DNA of 64,000 nucleotides from Haloarcula mannanilytica (GCF_005406125.1 NZ_BIXZ01000002.1:310001-374000), one strand, 5' to 3'. Shown: positions 1 through 11,002, counted from the first letter of the stretch. Notes: generated by a model from the sequence alone, not told the origin. A program made the numbers and translations.

Positions 1-1
1 C

Positions 2-418
2 CGTATCGACGGGGCCGACCCGATATTGCTCCCCTGGGATGTCGACCCCGCAGCGCTACCGTTCGATGTCGTCTCCGGACCGATTGCCTTCGAGTGTGCA
101 TCCGGCGACCGCATCGAACGCGAGTACACCGGCGTCGCCGTGTTCGACCTGCTTGAGGCGGCGTCGATGTCCGGCGACACAACGCACATTCAGTTCGAAT
201 CGGCGAACGGCGACCTGGCGTGTATCCCGCTTGCCGACCTCAACGGGGCGGTGCTCGCGCTGGGCGACGGCTCCGGAACCGCGCCGGAGCGACCCCGATT
301 CGTCTCGCCGCACGTCCTCGGCCCGCGAACGGTCAAGAACGTCTGCCGACTGCGGCCGCGGGCGCTCGCCGCGGGCGCTGACCGCGAGGCGTACGAGCGG
401 CTGCCGCTGGACGAGTGA
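2..418 (+). CDS. Molybdopterin-dependent oxidoreductase-like protein (5' end missing)
   Basis: The open frame runs in from the left window edge, with residues RIDGADPI before the first possible internal start (TTG at 26), so the true N-terminus lies outside. The visible part resembles the sulfite-oxidase-type molybdopterin-binding fold: a ladder of short strands, a 'GVAVFDLLEAA' helix, an 'IPLADL' segment, and a closing 'RFVSPHVLGPRTVKNVCRL' stretch like the family's 'R(L/F)VxPxxxGxKxVKxVxRI'. Family members act on small inorganic or organic substrates using molybdenum. The cofactor cysteine cannot be checked because the N-terminal half is absent. Assignment rests on pattern resemblance only. 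Confidence 0.55.
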   Translation, partial: RIDGADPILLPWDVDPAALPFDVVSGPIAFECASGDRIEREYTGVAVFDLLEAASMSGDTTHIQFESANGDLACIPLADLNGAVLALGDGSGTAPERPRFVSPHVLGPRTVKNVCRLRPRALAAGADREAYERLPLDE

Positions 419-432
419 CGCTGGACGGTTGA

Positions 433-633
433 CTACTCCAGCAGCCCGATGTCCTTCGCCAGGCGGTCCGCGAGCTCCTCCAATACGTCAGGGTCGACCT
501 CGGCGACCGGCTCACCGTCGTGAAGCTGCTCGTTGTGGCGCGCGACGGCGTCCTCGACATCCTCGAACGCGACCGACGTTCGCGTCCCACAGGCCTCGCA
601 AACGACCGGAATCTCGGGTTGGTCGGCTGTCAT
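433..633 (-). CDS. Small CxxC protein, haloarchaeal type
   Basis: A 66-residue acidic protein with one CxxC pair (VCEACGTRTSV, residues 11-21) followed by a helical, charged C-terminal half (AVARHNEQL, then DPDVLEELADRLAKDIGLLE). The single CxxC could be half of a zinc knuckle completed by a partner or by dimerisation, or by His33/His38. The gene converges on the oxidoreductase-like gene and lies 64 nt downstream of another minus-strand gene. Function unknown; its coding status is supported by acidic composition and high third-position GC. Confidence 0.7.
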   Translation of the reverse strand: MTADQPEIPVVCEACGTRTSVAFEDVEDAVARHNEQLHDGEPVAEVDPDVLEELADRLAKDIGLLE

Positions 634-697
634 TGGCGGCAGTTTACCTCGCTCCCCGATAAACGGACCGGAGCGTCACCGGGATATGTCCCGGCGG

Positions 698-1204
698 TCA
701 TTCAAGAACGCTTTTGGGCCGTTTGAGATAGAACGCCTGGTCAGTGACACGTGCGTACACAGCATACAGCGTCTCGACGGCGGCCGGGTCGGGGTCGAAC
801 TGCAGGTGCGGGGCCATGTGGTACGCCTTGCAACTGGTCAGGAAGAAGTACAGCGTCCGGTGGTGGGCCGGCGTGGCGTCGACGACGCCCATCGACCGCT
901 CACCTAAATCGCCCGAAAAGTCGTTGAGCAGGGCGGCGATATCGTCGTTCAGTTCCTCATCGGGGCGGGAGAGCGGCGCACCGAGTGTCTGCTGGAGGAA
1001 CTCGCTGGTCGCCCGCAGAAACGGGTTCGAGTCCATCCCTGTCGGGTCCACGGCGCTGAACGCGTCGTACAGGTCGAGCAGCGCCGTCAGTTCGTCGTCG
1101 GTCAGTGCGATGGGTTTGACGGGGTCGCCCTGCGGGATCGAGTAGTCCGGGAAGGAGTATGACCCCGGGTCTGGGACCTGCCCGAACACGTTATCGAGAC
1201 TCAT
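698..1204 (-). CDS. Conserved haloarchaeal hypothetical protein
   Basis: A 168-residue acidic protein, mostly helical by eye, with no motif I recognise. It opens MSLDNVFGQVPDPGSYSFPD, has a Pro/Asp-rich first 35 residues, then a helical body with one Cys (FFLTSCKAYHM). The start is an ATG at 1204 and no upstream in-frame ATG competes. It precedes the small CxxC gene on the same strand, so the two may be co-transcribed. No function can be inferred. Confidence 0.7.
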   Translation of the reverse strand: MSLDNVFGQVPDPGSYSFPDYSIPQGDPVKPIALTDDELTALLDLYDAFSAVDPTGMDSNPFLRATSEFLQQTLGAPLSRPDEELNDDIAALLNDFSGDLGERSMGVVDATPAHHRTLYFFLTSCKAYHMAPHLQFDPDPAAVETLYAVYARVTDQAFYLKRPKSVLE

Positions 1205-1420
1205 GGTGGCGGTTCGGCCGCGAGACGCCTAATGGTTGGGTGGAGAGCGAGATGGCGGAGCGGTCCCACCAGAACACATATCATACCGTGTGCGGATATC
1301 CCAGCCGATGCCCTCCACCAATCGCACGACGGTCGCACAGCGACGCCTCGAACCGTCGGAACCGCATGTGCCACGTTCTGCACCGGGTAGGCACCCGACG
1401 CTAACGAGGGGCCGCGACTG
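1205..1420. other. Intergenic region between divergent genes
   Basis: About 216 nt separate the minus-strand hypothetical gene from the plus-strand membrane-protein gene. I see short open frames on both strands, but none has the acidic composition of the real genes here. It presumably carries two divergent promoters; no convincing TATA box or hairpin stands out. Confidence 0.4.
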
Positions 1421-2277
1421 ATGCCGACACTCACTGTCCGACTGGCCGACGGGTGGCAACGAGCGGGTGACCAGTTTCCGCTGTCACTAGTCCCGATACT
1501 GCTGGCGGTCCTGCATACCGATAGTATCCGGCAAGTGCTCACCCACGACGGGATTCACTTCGGCGTCAAGCTCAGCGTCCCGGTATCCGTCGTAACCATC
1601 TGGCAGTTCGTTGACCCGCCCAGTACCGGCGTGTCGGTGAACGCCGGCCTCCCGCTCTCGCTTCCGTTCACCGCGGTCGTCGTTCCGCTGGCAATCCTTC
1701 TCCGGGCCGGCCTGAGCGCGGGCTACTTCGGCGCTATCGCCGCGCGTCTCGTCGGCCGTGACGACGGCTTTGCTGCGAGCGTCCGGACCCATTTCCTCCC
1801 GTTTCTCGCGGTAACCGTGCTCCCGTATCTGTTCGCTGTGCCGTTCGTGGTCGGCGTAGTTGGTGCCGGCGGTGTCGGTGGTGGCGGCGCAATTCTCGGA
1901 GCATTCGTTATCCTCGTGCCGCTGCTGCTGGCCGCTGGCTATCTGTTCTGGGCGACGCCCTATCTGATCGTGTTGCGTGAAACCGGTCTGCTGGCGGCGG
2001 CTCGGGGCTCGTACGGACTGGCCGTTGACGGCGGTCCGTACCTCTCTTACACACTCGGCTACGCTGGACTCGTTTTCCTCGTCTCGGCTGTAGCGACGCT
2101 GTCGTCGTCAATGTTCCTGCGCTCGGCCTGCCCATAGGAATCGTGGGTGGCGGGTTTCTGGGACTCGTACTCAATATCACGACGATGCGGTTCGTTGCGG
2201 ATGTCGACCCGCAGGCCCCATCGGCTGGCGAGTGGCCAGCCCATCACCGCAATGGCGACGCCGCGGTCAACCAATAA
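1421..2277 (+). pseudogene. Multi-span membrane protein broken by a frameshift near its 3' end
   Basis: The first frame gives 238 residues with about five or six hydrophobic segments and stops at 2137 after an atypical tail (SSSMFLRSACP). One frame over, from about 2101, an open stretch continues to a TAA at 2275-2277 and encodes a natural-looking transmembrane end (VVVNVPALGLPIGIVGGGFL, then GLVLNITTMRFVADVDP). The two parts join by a -1 shift (loss of one base) around the gtc-repeat at 2098-2110. The restored product is about 284 residues and ends 12 nt from the convergent HAD gene. It may be a real mutation, a sequencing error, or programmed slippage. Function of the intact protein is unknown. 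Confidence 0.75.
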
Positions 2278-2289
2278 GGGAACGGCCAG

Positions 2290-3546
2290 TCACTCGCCCT
2301 GCTCGTCTAACTGCTCGATGAGACTGAGACCGTAGATAGTCCGCAGGACCGTGCTGGCGTCGCCGGCCTCGTACACCAGGTCGTCCTTCGAACTGACGTG
2401 GTCGAGTACGTCCGGCGAGGAATGTGCCGGGGCAGCAGCGATACCGGCGTCGTTGTCGTCGACCCAGCGCATCACCCGCAGGTCGCTCTTGCTGTCGCCC
2501 ATCACGAGCGCGAACGGGTCGTCGATGTCGAGCACGTCGAAGGCCTCCTCGACGCCGGCGGACTTGTCCAGTTCGAGGCTCACGAGTTCGGCCGCGTCGC
2601 CCTCGTAGTAGCCCAGGTCGACGCGTTCGAGGATATCACGGAACGCCTCGGGCGCGGCGTCGATGTCGGCGTCAGTCGAGAGCCCGCCCGCCTCAAGCAC
2701 GTCGAGAATTTCCGGGTCGCGGCTGAAGTAGGCCCGCGCGTACGCCGCGGGGTCGTCGACTTCGGCGTCGACCTGCGCGGCGATGGCGTCGCCGACGAGG
2801 CCACAGAGGTAGCGCAACGATTCGTCGATGATTTCAACGGCGTTGTCGCTACCGACCTCGGCGTTGGGTTTCAGCGTGACGTTGAACTCGTTGCCCTGGA
2901 GGTGACAGCGCTTGCCGACGGCGTCGGGGGCTTCCGAGAGGACCCGCCGGCGGACGGCCTCGAATACGTCTACGACCGCGCCGTCGAGGCGCTCGTACAG
3001 GAGTCGCTTCGTGTCTTCGCCGTGTTTGGGCGTGAACACGCCGTTGCCGGACTCGTAGACGATGCTCATCCCCCCGGAAGAGACGAGATCGTTGCCAAGC
3101 CCCTGGATCATGAACCCCTTGACGTTTTCGAGGGTCTGGCCGGTACAGACGACGATGGGGACGCCCGCTTCGTGGAACTGCGTCAGGAGATACAGCGTAT
3201 CGCGGGGGATTTCGTTGTCGGTGTCGCCGGCCGACCGGAGCGTCTCGTCGACATCCAACACGAGCACGTTCACCGACCGGCTGTACTTCGAGTAGAGATC
3301 AAGCGCGGTAAAGGCCTCGTCACGGGTCAGCCGGGCCGCGATTTCCGCATACGTTTCGCCGGTCCCGGGAAACTCCTGGGTGATGTCTGCCTTGAGTTCA
3401 TCGAGGCGGTCGCTGGCGGTTTCCCACTGCTCCAGTGCGACAGTCGAGCTAAGCGGGGGAAACAGGTCGACGAACTCCTGATACCCTCGCAACGTCGTCG
3501 TGTCCACGCTCTTGTAGAGCCGGTAGAGTTGGTCGTATTGTTCCAT
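2290..3546 (-). CDS. HAD-superfamily hydrolase (Cof/HAD-IIB-like)
   Basis: A 418-residue soluble protein. After a helical N-terminal extension of about 90 residues comes HAD motif I (VLVLDVDETL, nucleophile and acid Asp pair), motif II around 'VPIVVCTGQT', and motif IV 'LVMGDSKSDLRVM'. This order and the large insert between motif II and IV fit a type II-capped HAD phosphatase acting on a sugar or other small phosphate ester in the cytoplasm. The extension and overall length exceed the usual 270-290 residues. Substrate cannot be predicted. It converges with the frameshifted membrane-protein gene. Confidence 0.85.
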   Translation of the reverse strand: MEQYDQLYRLYKSVDTTTLRGYQEFVDLFPPLSSTVALEQWETASDRLDELKADITQEFPGTGETYAEIAARLTRDEAFTALDLYSKYSRSVNVLVLDVDETLRSAGDTDNEIPRDTLYLLTQFHEAGVPIVVCTGQTLENVKGFMIQGLGNDLVSSGGMSIVYESGNGVFTPKHGEDTKRLLYERLDGAVVDVFEAVRRRVLSEAPDAVGKRCHLQGNEFNVTLKPNAEVGSDNAVEIIDESLRYLCGLVGDAIAAQVDAEVDDPAAYARAYFSRDPEILDVLEAGGLSTDADIDAAPEAFRDILERVDLGYYEGDAAELVSLELDKSAGVEEAFDVLDIDDPFALVMGDSKSDLRVMRWVDDNDAGIAAAPAHSSPDVLDHVSSKDDLVYEAGDASTVLRTIYGLSLIEQLDEQGE

Positions 3547-3667
3547 GCGAAATCCACAGGATAGTGGCGTGTGACGGCGAGCGCACTTTACCTATCGGGT
3601 TTGCGGTACTCACGTCCGGGAAAAAACAGCCAGGTTGCCAGTGTGACTGCCGAGAAGCACGCCGTTA

Positions 3668-3811
3668 CTACGCCTCGTCGCCGCCGTCGGTCAGCACCTC
3701 GGTGTCGGTCGCCTCCTCGTTAAGGAACGATGGCAGTTCCTCCTCGTCCTCGTCAGTTGGCTCGTCGTCCGCCGTCGCGTCTGTCCAGGAGCGTTCTCTG
3801 TGGTGGCACAT
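3668..3811 (-). CDS. 47-residue acidic small protein
   Basis: Read on the minus strand from ATG at 3811 to TAG at 3668-3670. The product begins MCHHRERSWTDA, is followed by a run of Asp/Glu and ends VLTDGGDEA. Roughly 40% of residues are acidic, typical of halophile small proteins, and the codons end strongly in G/C. No domain is recognisable; Cys2-His3-His4 at the N-terminus could bind a metal. It lies alone between the HAD gene and mutL, divergent from mutL. Confidence 0.6.
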   Translation of the reverse strand: MCHHRERSWTDATADDEPTDEDEEELPSFLNEEATDTEVLTDGGDEA

Positions 3812-3935
3812 GGGTCCTCACCATGTGGGGGTCAGGACTGAGCTATGTTAACTATTTCCATGATATGGCTGATAGGCGCGCTGAGGGCAGACAGTATCAA
3901 GTCGCTTCGTCCGTTAGCCGGTAGCAACCACATGC

Positions 3936-3940
3936 GGAGG
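3936..3940 (+). promoter_or_regulatory. Shine-Dalgarno site for mutL
   Basis: GGAGG lies 5 nt upstream of the ATG at 3946 and supports that start for mutL over internal ones. Most genes here lack such a site, so mutL probably has a leadered transcript. Confidence 0.55.
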
Positions 3941-3945
3941 CACGA

Positions 3946-6102
<2,157 letters not shown>

Positions 6103-6195
6103 CAAAACGGACAGGACAGGTACAGGCGACCCGGACGGGACACAGCAGTCGATACAGCCGATTAAACTAAACCTACGACTCCCGATGCACGCGGT

Positions 6196-7140
6196 ATGTC
6201 ACTCGTAACGTTCGGCGAGACGGCTCTCAGATTTGCACCTCCCGACGGACAGCGGTTCGAGACGGCCCGTGAAGCGTCGATCCGCGTCGATGGGACCGCA
6301 AGTAGCGTCGCGGCGACGGCCGGCCGGCTCGGAGCCGACGCGCAGTGGCTATCGAAAGTCCCGGACACGCCGCTTGGCCGTCGCGTCGTCGCGGAACTGC
6401 AGGAGTTCGGACTTGAGACAGAGGTCGTCTGGGCCGATCCAGCGGCCGGCCGGCAGGGACTCACCTTCCACGAGGACGCCGACCCGCCCCGGGCCGAGCG
6501 GCTGCTGCAAGACCGCGGTAACACCGCGATGGCGACGCTGACCCCCGGTGAACTCCCGATGGGCGAGATCCAGAATGCGGACGTGGTGTTCACCTCGGGC
6601 GCGACCGTCTCGCTGTCCGACACCGCCGCGGACACGACGGGCGCGTTGCTCAGAGCGGCCGCGGGGATGCGGGCGTTCGACCTCGATTTCCACCCGGGGC
6701 TGTGGGACGCCGACGACGCGCGCGATGCACTCGACGGCCTCCTTCCAGCCGTTGACACCCTCTTTGCCGCCGAAGAGCAGGCGTCGGCGGTGTTTGACAC
6801 TACCGGGAGTCCGCGGGAACTCGTTCACACGCTCGCGACAGAGTACGACCTCACCCGCGTTGTTCTCACACGGAGCGAGTACGGAGCCGTGGCCTATCAC
6901 GACGGCGTCGTCCACGAACAAGACGCCATCGAGACGACAGGCAGTGACGAGTCCGGGCAACACGAGGCCTTCGTCGGGGCGACGCTCCAGCAGCTGGCCG
7001 CCGGCGCGGACACGGACGAAGCGCTGCTCCACGGTGTCGCGGCGGCGGCGCTCTCCCGGACGATGTCGGGACCGCTGACGCCCCTGGAGCCGTCCGAGGT
7101 CTCGCGCCTCGTCGATTCACAGCAGTCTAGACGGCCGTAG
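6196..7140 (+). CDS. PfkB-family sugar kinase, 2-keto-3-deoxygluconate kinase-like
   Basis: A 314-residue ribokinase-like protein. The opening 'LVTFGETALRF' and 'LGADAQWLSKVPDTPLGRRV' blocks match bacterial-type KDG kinases, which phosphorylate 2-keto-3-deoxygluconate in the semi-phosphorylative Entner-Doudoroff route of haloarchaea. The usual PfkB signature GAGD (anion hole plus catalytic Asp) is replaced by GQHE at 254-257, preceded by ETTGSDES. This may be a lineage variant or a changed active site, so the substrate is uncertain. A TATA-like attaaact at 6161-6168 is about 30 nt from the ATG. Confidence 0.75.
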   Translation: MSLVTFGETALRFAPPDGQRFETAREASIRVDGTASSVAATAGRLGADAQWLSKVPDTPLGRRVVAELQEFGLETEVVWADPAAGRQGLTFHEDADPPRAERLLQDRGNTAMATLTPGELPMGEIQNADVVFTSGATVSLSDTAADTTGALLRAAAGMRAFDLDFHPGLWDADDARDALDGLLPAVDTLFAAEEQASAVFDTTGSPRELVHTLATEYDLTRVVLTRSEYGAVAYHDGVVHEQDAIETTGSDESGQHEAFVGATLQQLAAGADTDEALLHGVAAAALSRTMSGPLTPLEPSEVSRLVDSQQSRRP

Positions 7141-7160
7141 GCGGACCATACCGCCAGTAC

Positions 7161-7170
7161 TGCTTTATGT
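7161..7170 (+). promoter_or_regulatory. TATA box for the PGF-CTERM gene
   Basis: tgctttatgt is centred about 27 nt upstream of the ATG at 7192, the spacing expected for a leaderless haloarchaeal transcript. Confidence 0.5.
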
Positions 7171-7191
7171 TCTCTCTTTTACTAGTCAGGT

Positions 7192-8433
7192 ATGTGTACC
7201 GACCGCACCACGTTGGTTGCCGGTTTATTCGTACTCCTCGTGGGGGCAGGCGTGCTGGCAGGCACAGTCGCTGCACAGTCTCAGGTCACACTCACTGTCT
7301 CTGTCGTCGACCAGGACGGCGATCCGGTGAGCAACGTCGATATCTCCGCGACGTGGAACGACAGTGCAGGCGGGCCGGTCAACGAGACGACACGGGCGAA
7401 CGGGCAGGCGCTCGTCGATGTCCCGGCGGGCGCAAACGTCATGTTCCGGATACATGACGACGAGTACGTCCGAAACGTCCCCTACGTCGTCGAGGACGCC
7501 GAGTCGGAATCCATCGAAGTCGCAGTCTCGGAGTCGGCGACAGCCACGGTCAACGCTGTGAACACGGACGGTGAACCCGCAACGGACGCCCGTGTCCGTC
7601 TGTACCGCGATGGGAACTACGTGGTCGACCGGAACACCGGCGACGACGGTGCCATTACGACACAGCCCATCGAGGAAGGGGAGTACAGCGTTATCGTCAC
7701 GAAGCCGGGATTCTACCGCAACCTCACGACTGTTGCTGTCTCCGGCGAGACGACCGCGACAGTCGAGATACGGGAAGGGTCGGTCCTGCTGGAAGCCACC
7801 GTCGCTGACGACCACTTCGAGGAGCCACGACCGATTCGGGACGCCACCGTCCGCGTCGAATCCGACGACCGGTCCGGTGGCACCGTTCCGACACTCTCCG
7901 ACGGGACGGCCTCGGTTAGCGTCCCGGTCAACGACCGCTACGACGTGATCGTGACCAAAGACGGGTACGAGACGGTCGAACGGCGAGTGACGATCGGCGA
8001 GAGCGGGAAGTCGATCAACGTCACGATCCAGCGGACGCCCGAGATCACCCTCACGCCCGATAACAGACAGGTCGTCGTGGACGCAAACGTCCGGTTGACA
8101 GTGGTCGACGAGTACGACAACCCGGTGGTGAACGCGACAGTGACCCGAAACGGCACCGAGGTCGGGCAGACCGACGCGGACGGCGAAATAACCGCGACGG
8201 TCCCGACGGCCGGCAACGTCACCTTCGCTGCGTCGTCTGGGGACCTCACCGCGACGACGAACGTCACCGTATTCAGACCGAGCGAGGAAACGACGACAGG
8301 CGGGGCGGCTACGACGCCGGAACAGACGGAGACGGCGACCGAAACATCGGACGGTAGCGGCCCGGGCTTTACTGTCGGGCTGACGATGACTGCACTGCTT
8401 GCGGTGGCTGTCCTCGCACGCCGACGACGCTAA
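7192..8433 (+). CDS. Secreted surface protein with PGF-CTERM anchor
   Basis: 413 residues: a Sec-type signal (hydrophobic LVAGLFVLLVGAGVLAGT, cleavage near AAQS), four or more carboxypeptidase-regulatory/Ig-like beta repeats (for example 'VTLTVSVVDQDGDPVSNV', 'ATATVNAVNTDGEPATDA', 'VRLTVVDEYDNPVVNA'), a Thr-rich stalk, then PGF at about 391-393, a hydrophobic helix and a final RRRR. That tail is the PGF-CTERM signal cut by archaeosortase A, which links the protein to lipid at the cell surface. Several N-x-S/T sites (NETT, NLTT, NATV, NVTV) could be N-glycosylated. Role unknown; adhesive or structural is plausible. Confidence 0.85.
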   Translation: MCTDRTTLVAGLFVLLVGAGVLAGTVAAQSQVTLTVSVVDQDGDPVSNVDISATWNDSAGGPVNETTRANGQALVDVPAGANVMFRIHDDEYVRNVPYVVEDAESESIEVAVSESATATVNAVNTDGEPATDARVRLYRDGNYVVDRNTGDDGAITTQPIEEGEYSVIVTKPGFYRNLTTVAVSGETTATVEIREGSVLLEATVADDHFEEPRPIRDATVRVESDDRSGGTVPTLSDGTASVSVPVNDRYDVIVTKDGYETVERRVTIGESGKSINVTIQRTPEITLTPDNRQVVVDANVRLTVVDEYDNPVVNATVTRNGTEVGQTDADGEITATVPTAGNVTFAASSGDLTATTNVTVFRPSEETTTGGAATTPEQTETATETSDGSGPGFTVGLTMTALLAVAVLARRRR

Positions 8434-8471
8434 CGGGACGTTTTTCCCCGCGAGGGCCGCATGACCGTTCA

Positions 8472-9557
8472 ATGACTGTTCTCGAGTCCGTCCACGAGGC
8501 CCACGGAGCGACGTTCAGGGAGGTCGGCGGTCGGCGCGTCGTCGACAACTACGGGCGACCGGAGCGGACCCACCGTGCGGTTCGGAACGTCGTCGGGGCG
8601 ATGGAGTACGGCTACGGCGTGATCGTCGTCACCGGCGAGGACCGCGTCGACTACGTCGACAACGCTGTCTCGAACCGCGTGCCCGACGAGGACGGCGCAG
8701 GCTGTTACGCGCTCTTGCTCGACCCCGATGGGCGCGTGGACACGGACATGTACGTCTACAACGCCGGCGAGCGACTGCTCGTGTTTACGCCGCCACAGAA
8801 GGCCGAGGACCTCGCGGCCGACTGGGCGGACAAGACGTTCATTCAGGATGTCGAGTTCGATGTCGCAACAGATGAGTTCGCTATCTTCGGTGTCCACGGT
8901 CCCAAGGCGACCGAGAAAATCGCCAGCGTCCTCCACCAGACCGGGACCCCGCCAGCGCCGCTGACCTTCGAGCGGGGCGAACTCGGCGACGCCGGCGTCT
9001 CGGTCATCCGGACGGACAACCTCGCCGGCGAGGAGAGCTACGACGTGGTCTGTAGCGCCGATGACGCCGAACCGGTCTTCGATACCCTGGTCAACCGCGG
9101 GCTCAACGCCGTCCCCTTCGGCTACCAGACCTGGGAGACGCTCACACTGGAGGCCGGCACGCCGCTGTTCGACAGCGAAATCGCGGGTGCGCTCCCCAAC
9201 GACCTCGGGCTCCGCAACGCGCTTGACTTCGAGAAGGGCTGTTACGTCGGGCAGGAGGTCGTCTCGCGTATCGAGAACCGGGGTCATCCGACCCAGCGGC
9301 TGGTCGGTCTTGCCGTCGAGGAGTGCCCCGAATCCGGTGCCGCGGTGTTCGCCGGCGACGAGCACGTCGGCGACGTGACCCGTGCCGGTCGGAGCCCGAT
9401 GCGGGAAGCTCCGATTGCCCTGGCGAATCTCAGTTGGGAACGCCCGGAAGAATCTCTGACAATCCGCGTCGACGGCGACCCGATCGGCGCACAGCAGGTC
9501 GACCTGCCCTTTATCGACGGGTCGGCACGGTCGGCGCGGCTGCCGAGTTACGAGTGA
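8472..9557 (+). CDS. YgfZ/GcvT-family aminomethyltransferase-like protein
   Basis: A 361-residue folate-binding GcvT-fold protein. The diagnostic KGCYVGQE at 255-262 is the YgfZ signature (KGCYxGQE); members help Fe-S enzyme maturation or tRNA modification using tetrahydrofolate rather than glycine cleavage. The C-terminal beta-barrel ('QRLVGLAVEE', 'HVGDVTRAGRSP') is complete. No glycine cleavage partners (gcvH, gcvP) are nearby, which supports the YgfZ reading. It is 38 nt downstream of the surface protein gene on the same strand. Confidence 0.85.
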   Translation: MTVLESVHEAHGATFREVGGRRVVDNYGRPERTHRAVRNVVGAMEYGYGVIVVTGEDRVDYVDNAVSNRVPDEDGAGCYALLLDPDGRVDTDMYVYNAGERLLVFTPPQKAEDLAADWADKTFIQDVEFDVATDEFAIFGVHGPKATEKIASVLHQTGTPPAPLTFERGELGDAGVSVIRTDNLAGEESYDVVCSADDAEPVFDTLVNRGLNAVPFGYQTWETLTLEAGTPLFDSEIAGALPNDLGLRNALDFEKGCYVGQEVVSRIENRGHPTQRLVGLAVEECPESGAAVFAGDEHVGDVTRAGRSPMREAPIALANLSWERPEESLTIRVDGDPIGAQQVDLPFIDGSARSARLPSYE

Positions 9558-9572
9558 ACCGCGATAGCGGAC

Positions 9573-10952
9573 TCAGCCGCCCTCGTTCCCGTCGCGACGC
9601 CGACTGACCGTCCGATAGCCGAGCGCGCCGATGGCCGCGCCGCCGACCGCCCCGGCCGCAGTCCACACCGAGGGCCTTGACCCGGACTGTCGGACCCGTG
9701 ACAGCGTCCCATCGCCTGCCGCCGTAACTTCTAAGTCGTACTCGTGGCGCTCGTCGATGCCGATGCTGGCCGTTTGGGTCGCGTCCACGATTTCGCCCTC
9801 GGGGTCGGCGACGGCGACCGACAGTTCGTACTCCGTCTCGTCGGTTCCGTACACCCCGAGCCGATACGTTCCGGGCGTGGCCCCGTGGCGACGGCGCAGT
9901 CGTGGATACCGCCCGCGCGACCGGACCATGTGCTCGCTCGTCATCCGGTCGAGTTCGGTACCGCCCGGCCCGACGGCGGTGAGATTCACCGCGTCGGTGT
10001 CGGCCGTGACGACCATCGTGGGGAACAGTTCCTCGCGGGCCGTCGTCTGGTCGGCCTGCACGTGGTCGAGGGGACCCACGTCCGACCGGCCCGTCGCCTG
10101 CTCGATCTGGTCGTAGCGGTTGAACACGATGTTCGTGTACTGTCGGTAGGGCCGCATCGACGCTGTGTCGCCGTCCCGCGTGAACTGGAGCGTCGGCGTC
10201 CGCTGTTGATAGGCTAGCGCCGACCAGTTCGGATCGTACACCGGAATTTGGACCGTCTCGCCGTCCGTCCGGTAGTCGTAGGCGAGCACCTGATGGCCGC
10301 TCTGTGAATCATTGAACAGGAACAGTGACGCCTTGCCGGTCTCCTCGATAACTGCGCGAACGTGGTTGAGCAACTGCGCCGTGTCGGCATCGGCCGTGTA
10401 GACGGCTATCTGTCGACCGAGCCAGGAGCGAAAGCGGAAGTACTGCTCGGCCTGGGACGTGACGATGTCGTCGTACACCGGCGCTTCCGGGGCATCAAGC
10501 GGAGCCGTTGGGACCTCGATGTCGCTGGCCGTCGGCCGGTCGACCGGCATCGTCTCCGGGCGTTCGAAGTACCGCTGTGTGGACAGAATCATCCCGTAGC
10601 AGTGTCCGTTCGTCCCAGCGCGCTGGATGACCGCCGCACGGACCTGTCGCGCGAGCGCATCGACCAGCGTCGTCGGCAACTGCGCGGGGTCGAGACCGAG
10701 GACCGAGCGGGCCTTGTCGCTCCACTCCGACCGAATCCGCTCGCGAACCGTCTCGGGCTCCGGATCCGGCGGCCCCTCGAAGTACTGGTCGCGCAGTGAC
10801 CAGTTCCGGAAGCCAAAGCCGTGTTCGGTCGGCCGGAACGACGCCGACCCGCGCTGCTGTCCGGCAGATGCCACGGTCGTACTCGCCCACGATGCCCCGG
10901 CCAGCGCGCCCACGCGGGCAAGAAAGCCGCGGCGAGACCTCTCGCCTGTCAC
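9573..10952 (-). CDS. Tat-exported, membrane-anchored papain-like protein (candidate cysteine peptidase)
   Basis: 459 residues. N-terminal Tat signal (SRRGFLARVGALAGA). The body holds a possible Cys-His-Asp triad in papain-like order: C118 in GHCYGM, H220 in SGHQVLAYDY, D240 in VYDPNW. A beta-rich region follows (about 300-420), then a C-terminal hydrophobic helix (WTAAGAVGGAAIGALGY) and RRR, suggesting an outside-facing enzyme anchored at its C-terminus. I do not recognise a named family; transglutaminase- or C39-like folds have the same motif order. It converges with the YgfZ-like gene (15 nt apart). Confidence 0.6.
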   Translation of the reverse strand: MTGERSRRGFLARVGALAGASWASTTVASAGQQRGSASFRPTEHGFGFRNWSLRDQYFEGPPDPEPETVRERIRSEWSDKARSVLGLDPAQLPTTLVDALARQVRAAVIQRAGTNGHCYGMILSTQRYFERPETMPVDRPTASDIEVPTAPLDAPEAPVYDDIVTSQAEQYFRFRSWLGRQIAVYTADADTAQLLNHVRAVIEETGKASLFLFNDSQSGHQVLAYDYRTDGETVQIPVYDPNWSALAYQQRTPTLQFTRDGDTASMRPYRQYTNIVFNRYDQIEQATGRSDVGPLDHVQADQTTAREELFPTMVVTADTDAVNLTAVGPGGTELDRMTSEHMVRSRGRYPRLRRRHGATPGTYRLGVYGTDETEYELSVAVADPEGEIVDATQTASIGIDERHEYDLEVTAAGDGTLSRVRQSGSRPSVWTAAGAVGGAAIGALGYRTVSRRRDGNEGG

Positions 10953-11002
10953 GCCTCAGATGTGACGCTCGGAGTACAAATCATTCAGGGATGGCGATGG
11001 TG

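Noticed and set aside
2398-3564. 388-codon open frame antisense to the HAD hydrolase
   Set aside because: It shadows a gene with clear HAD motifs; long antisense frames are common in GC-rich DNA and this one has no motif.
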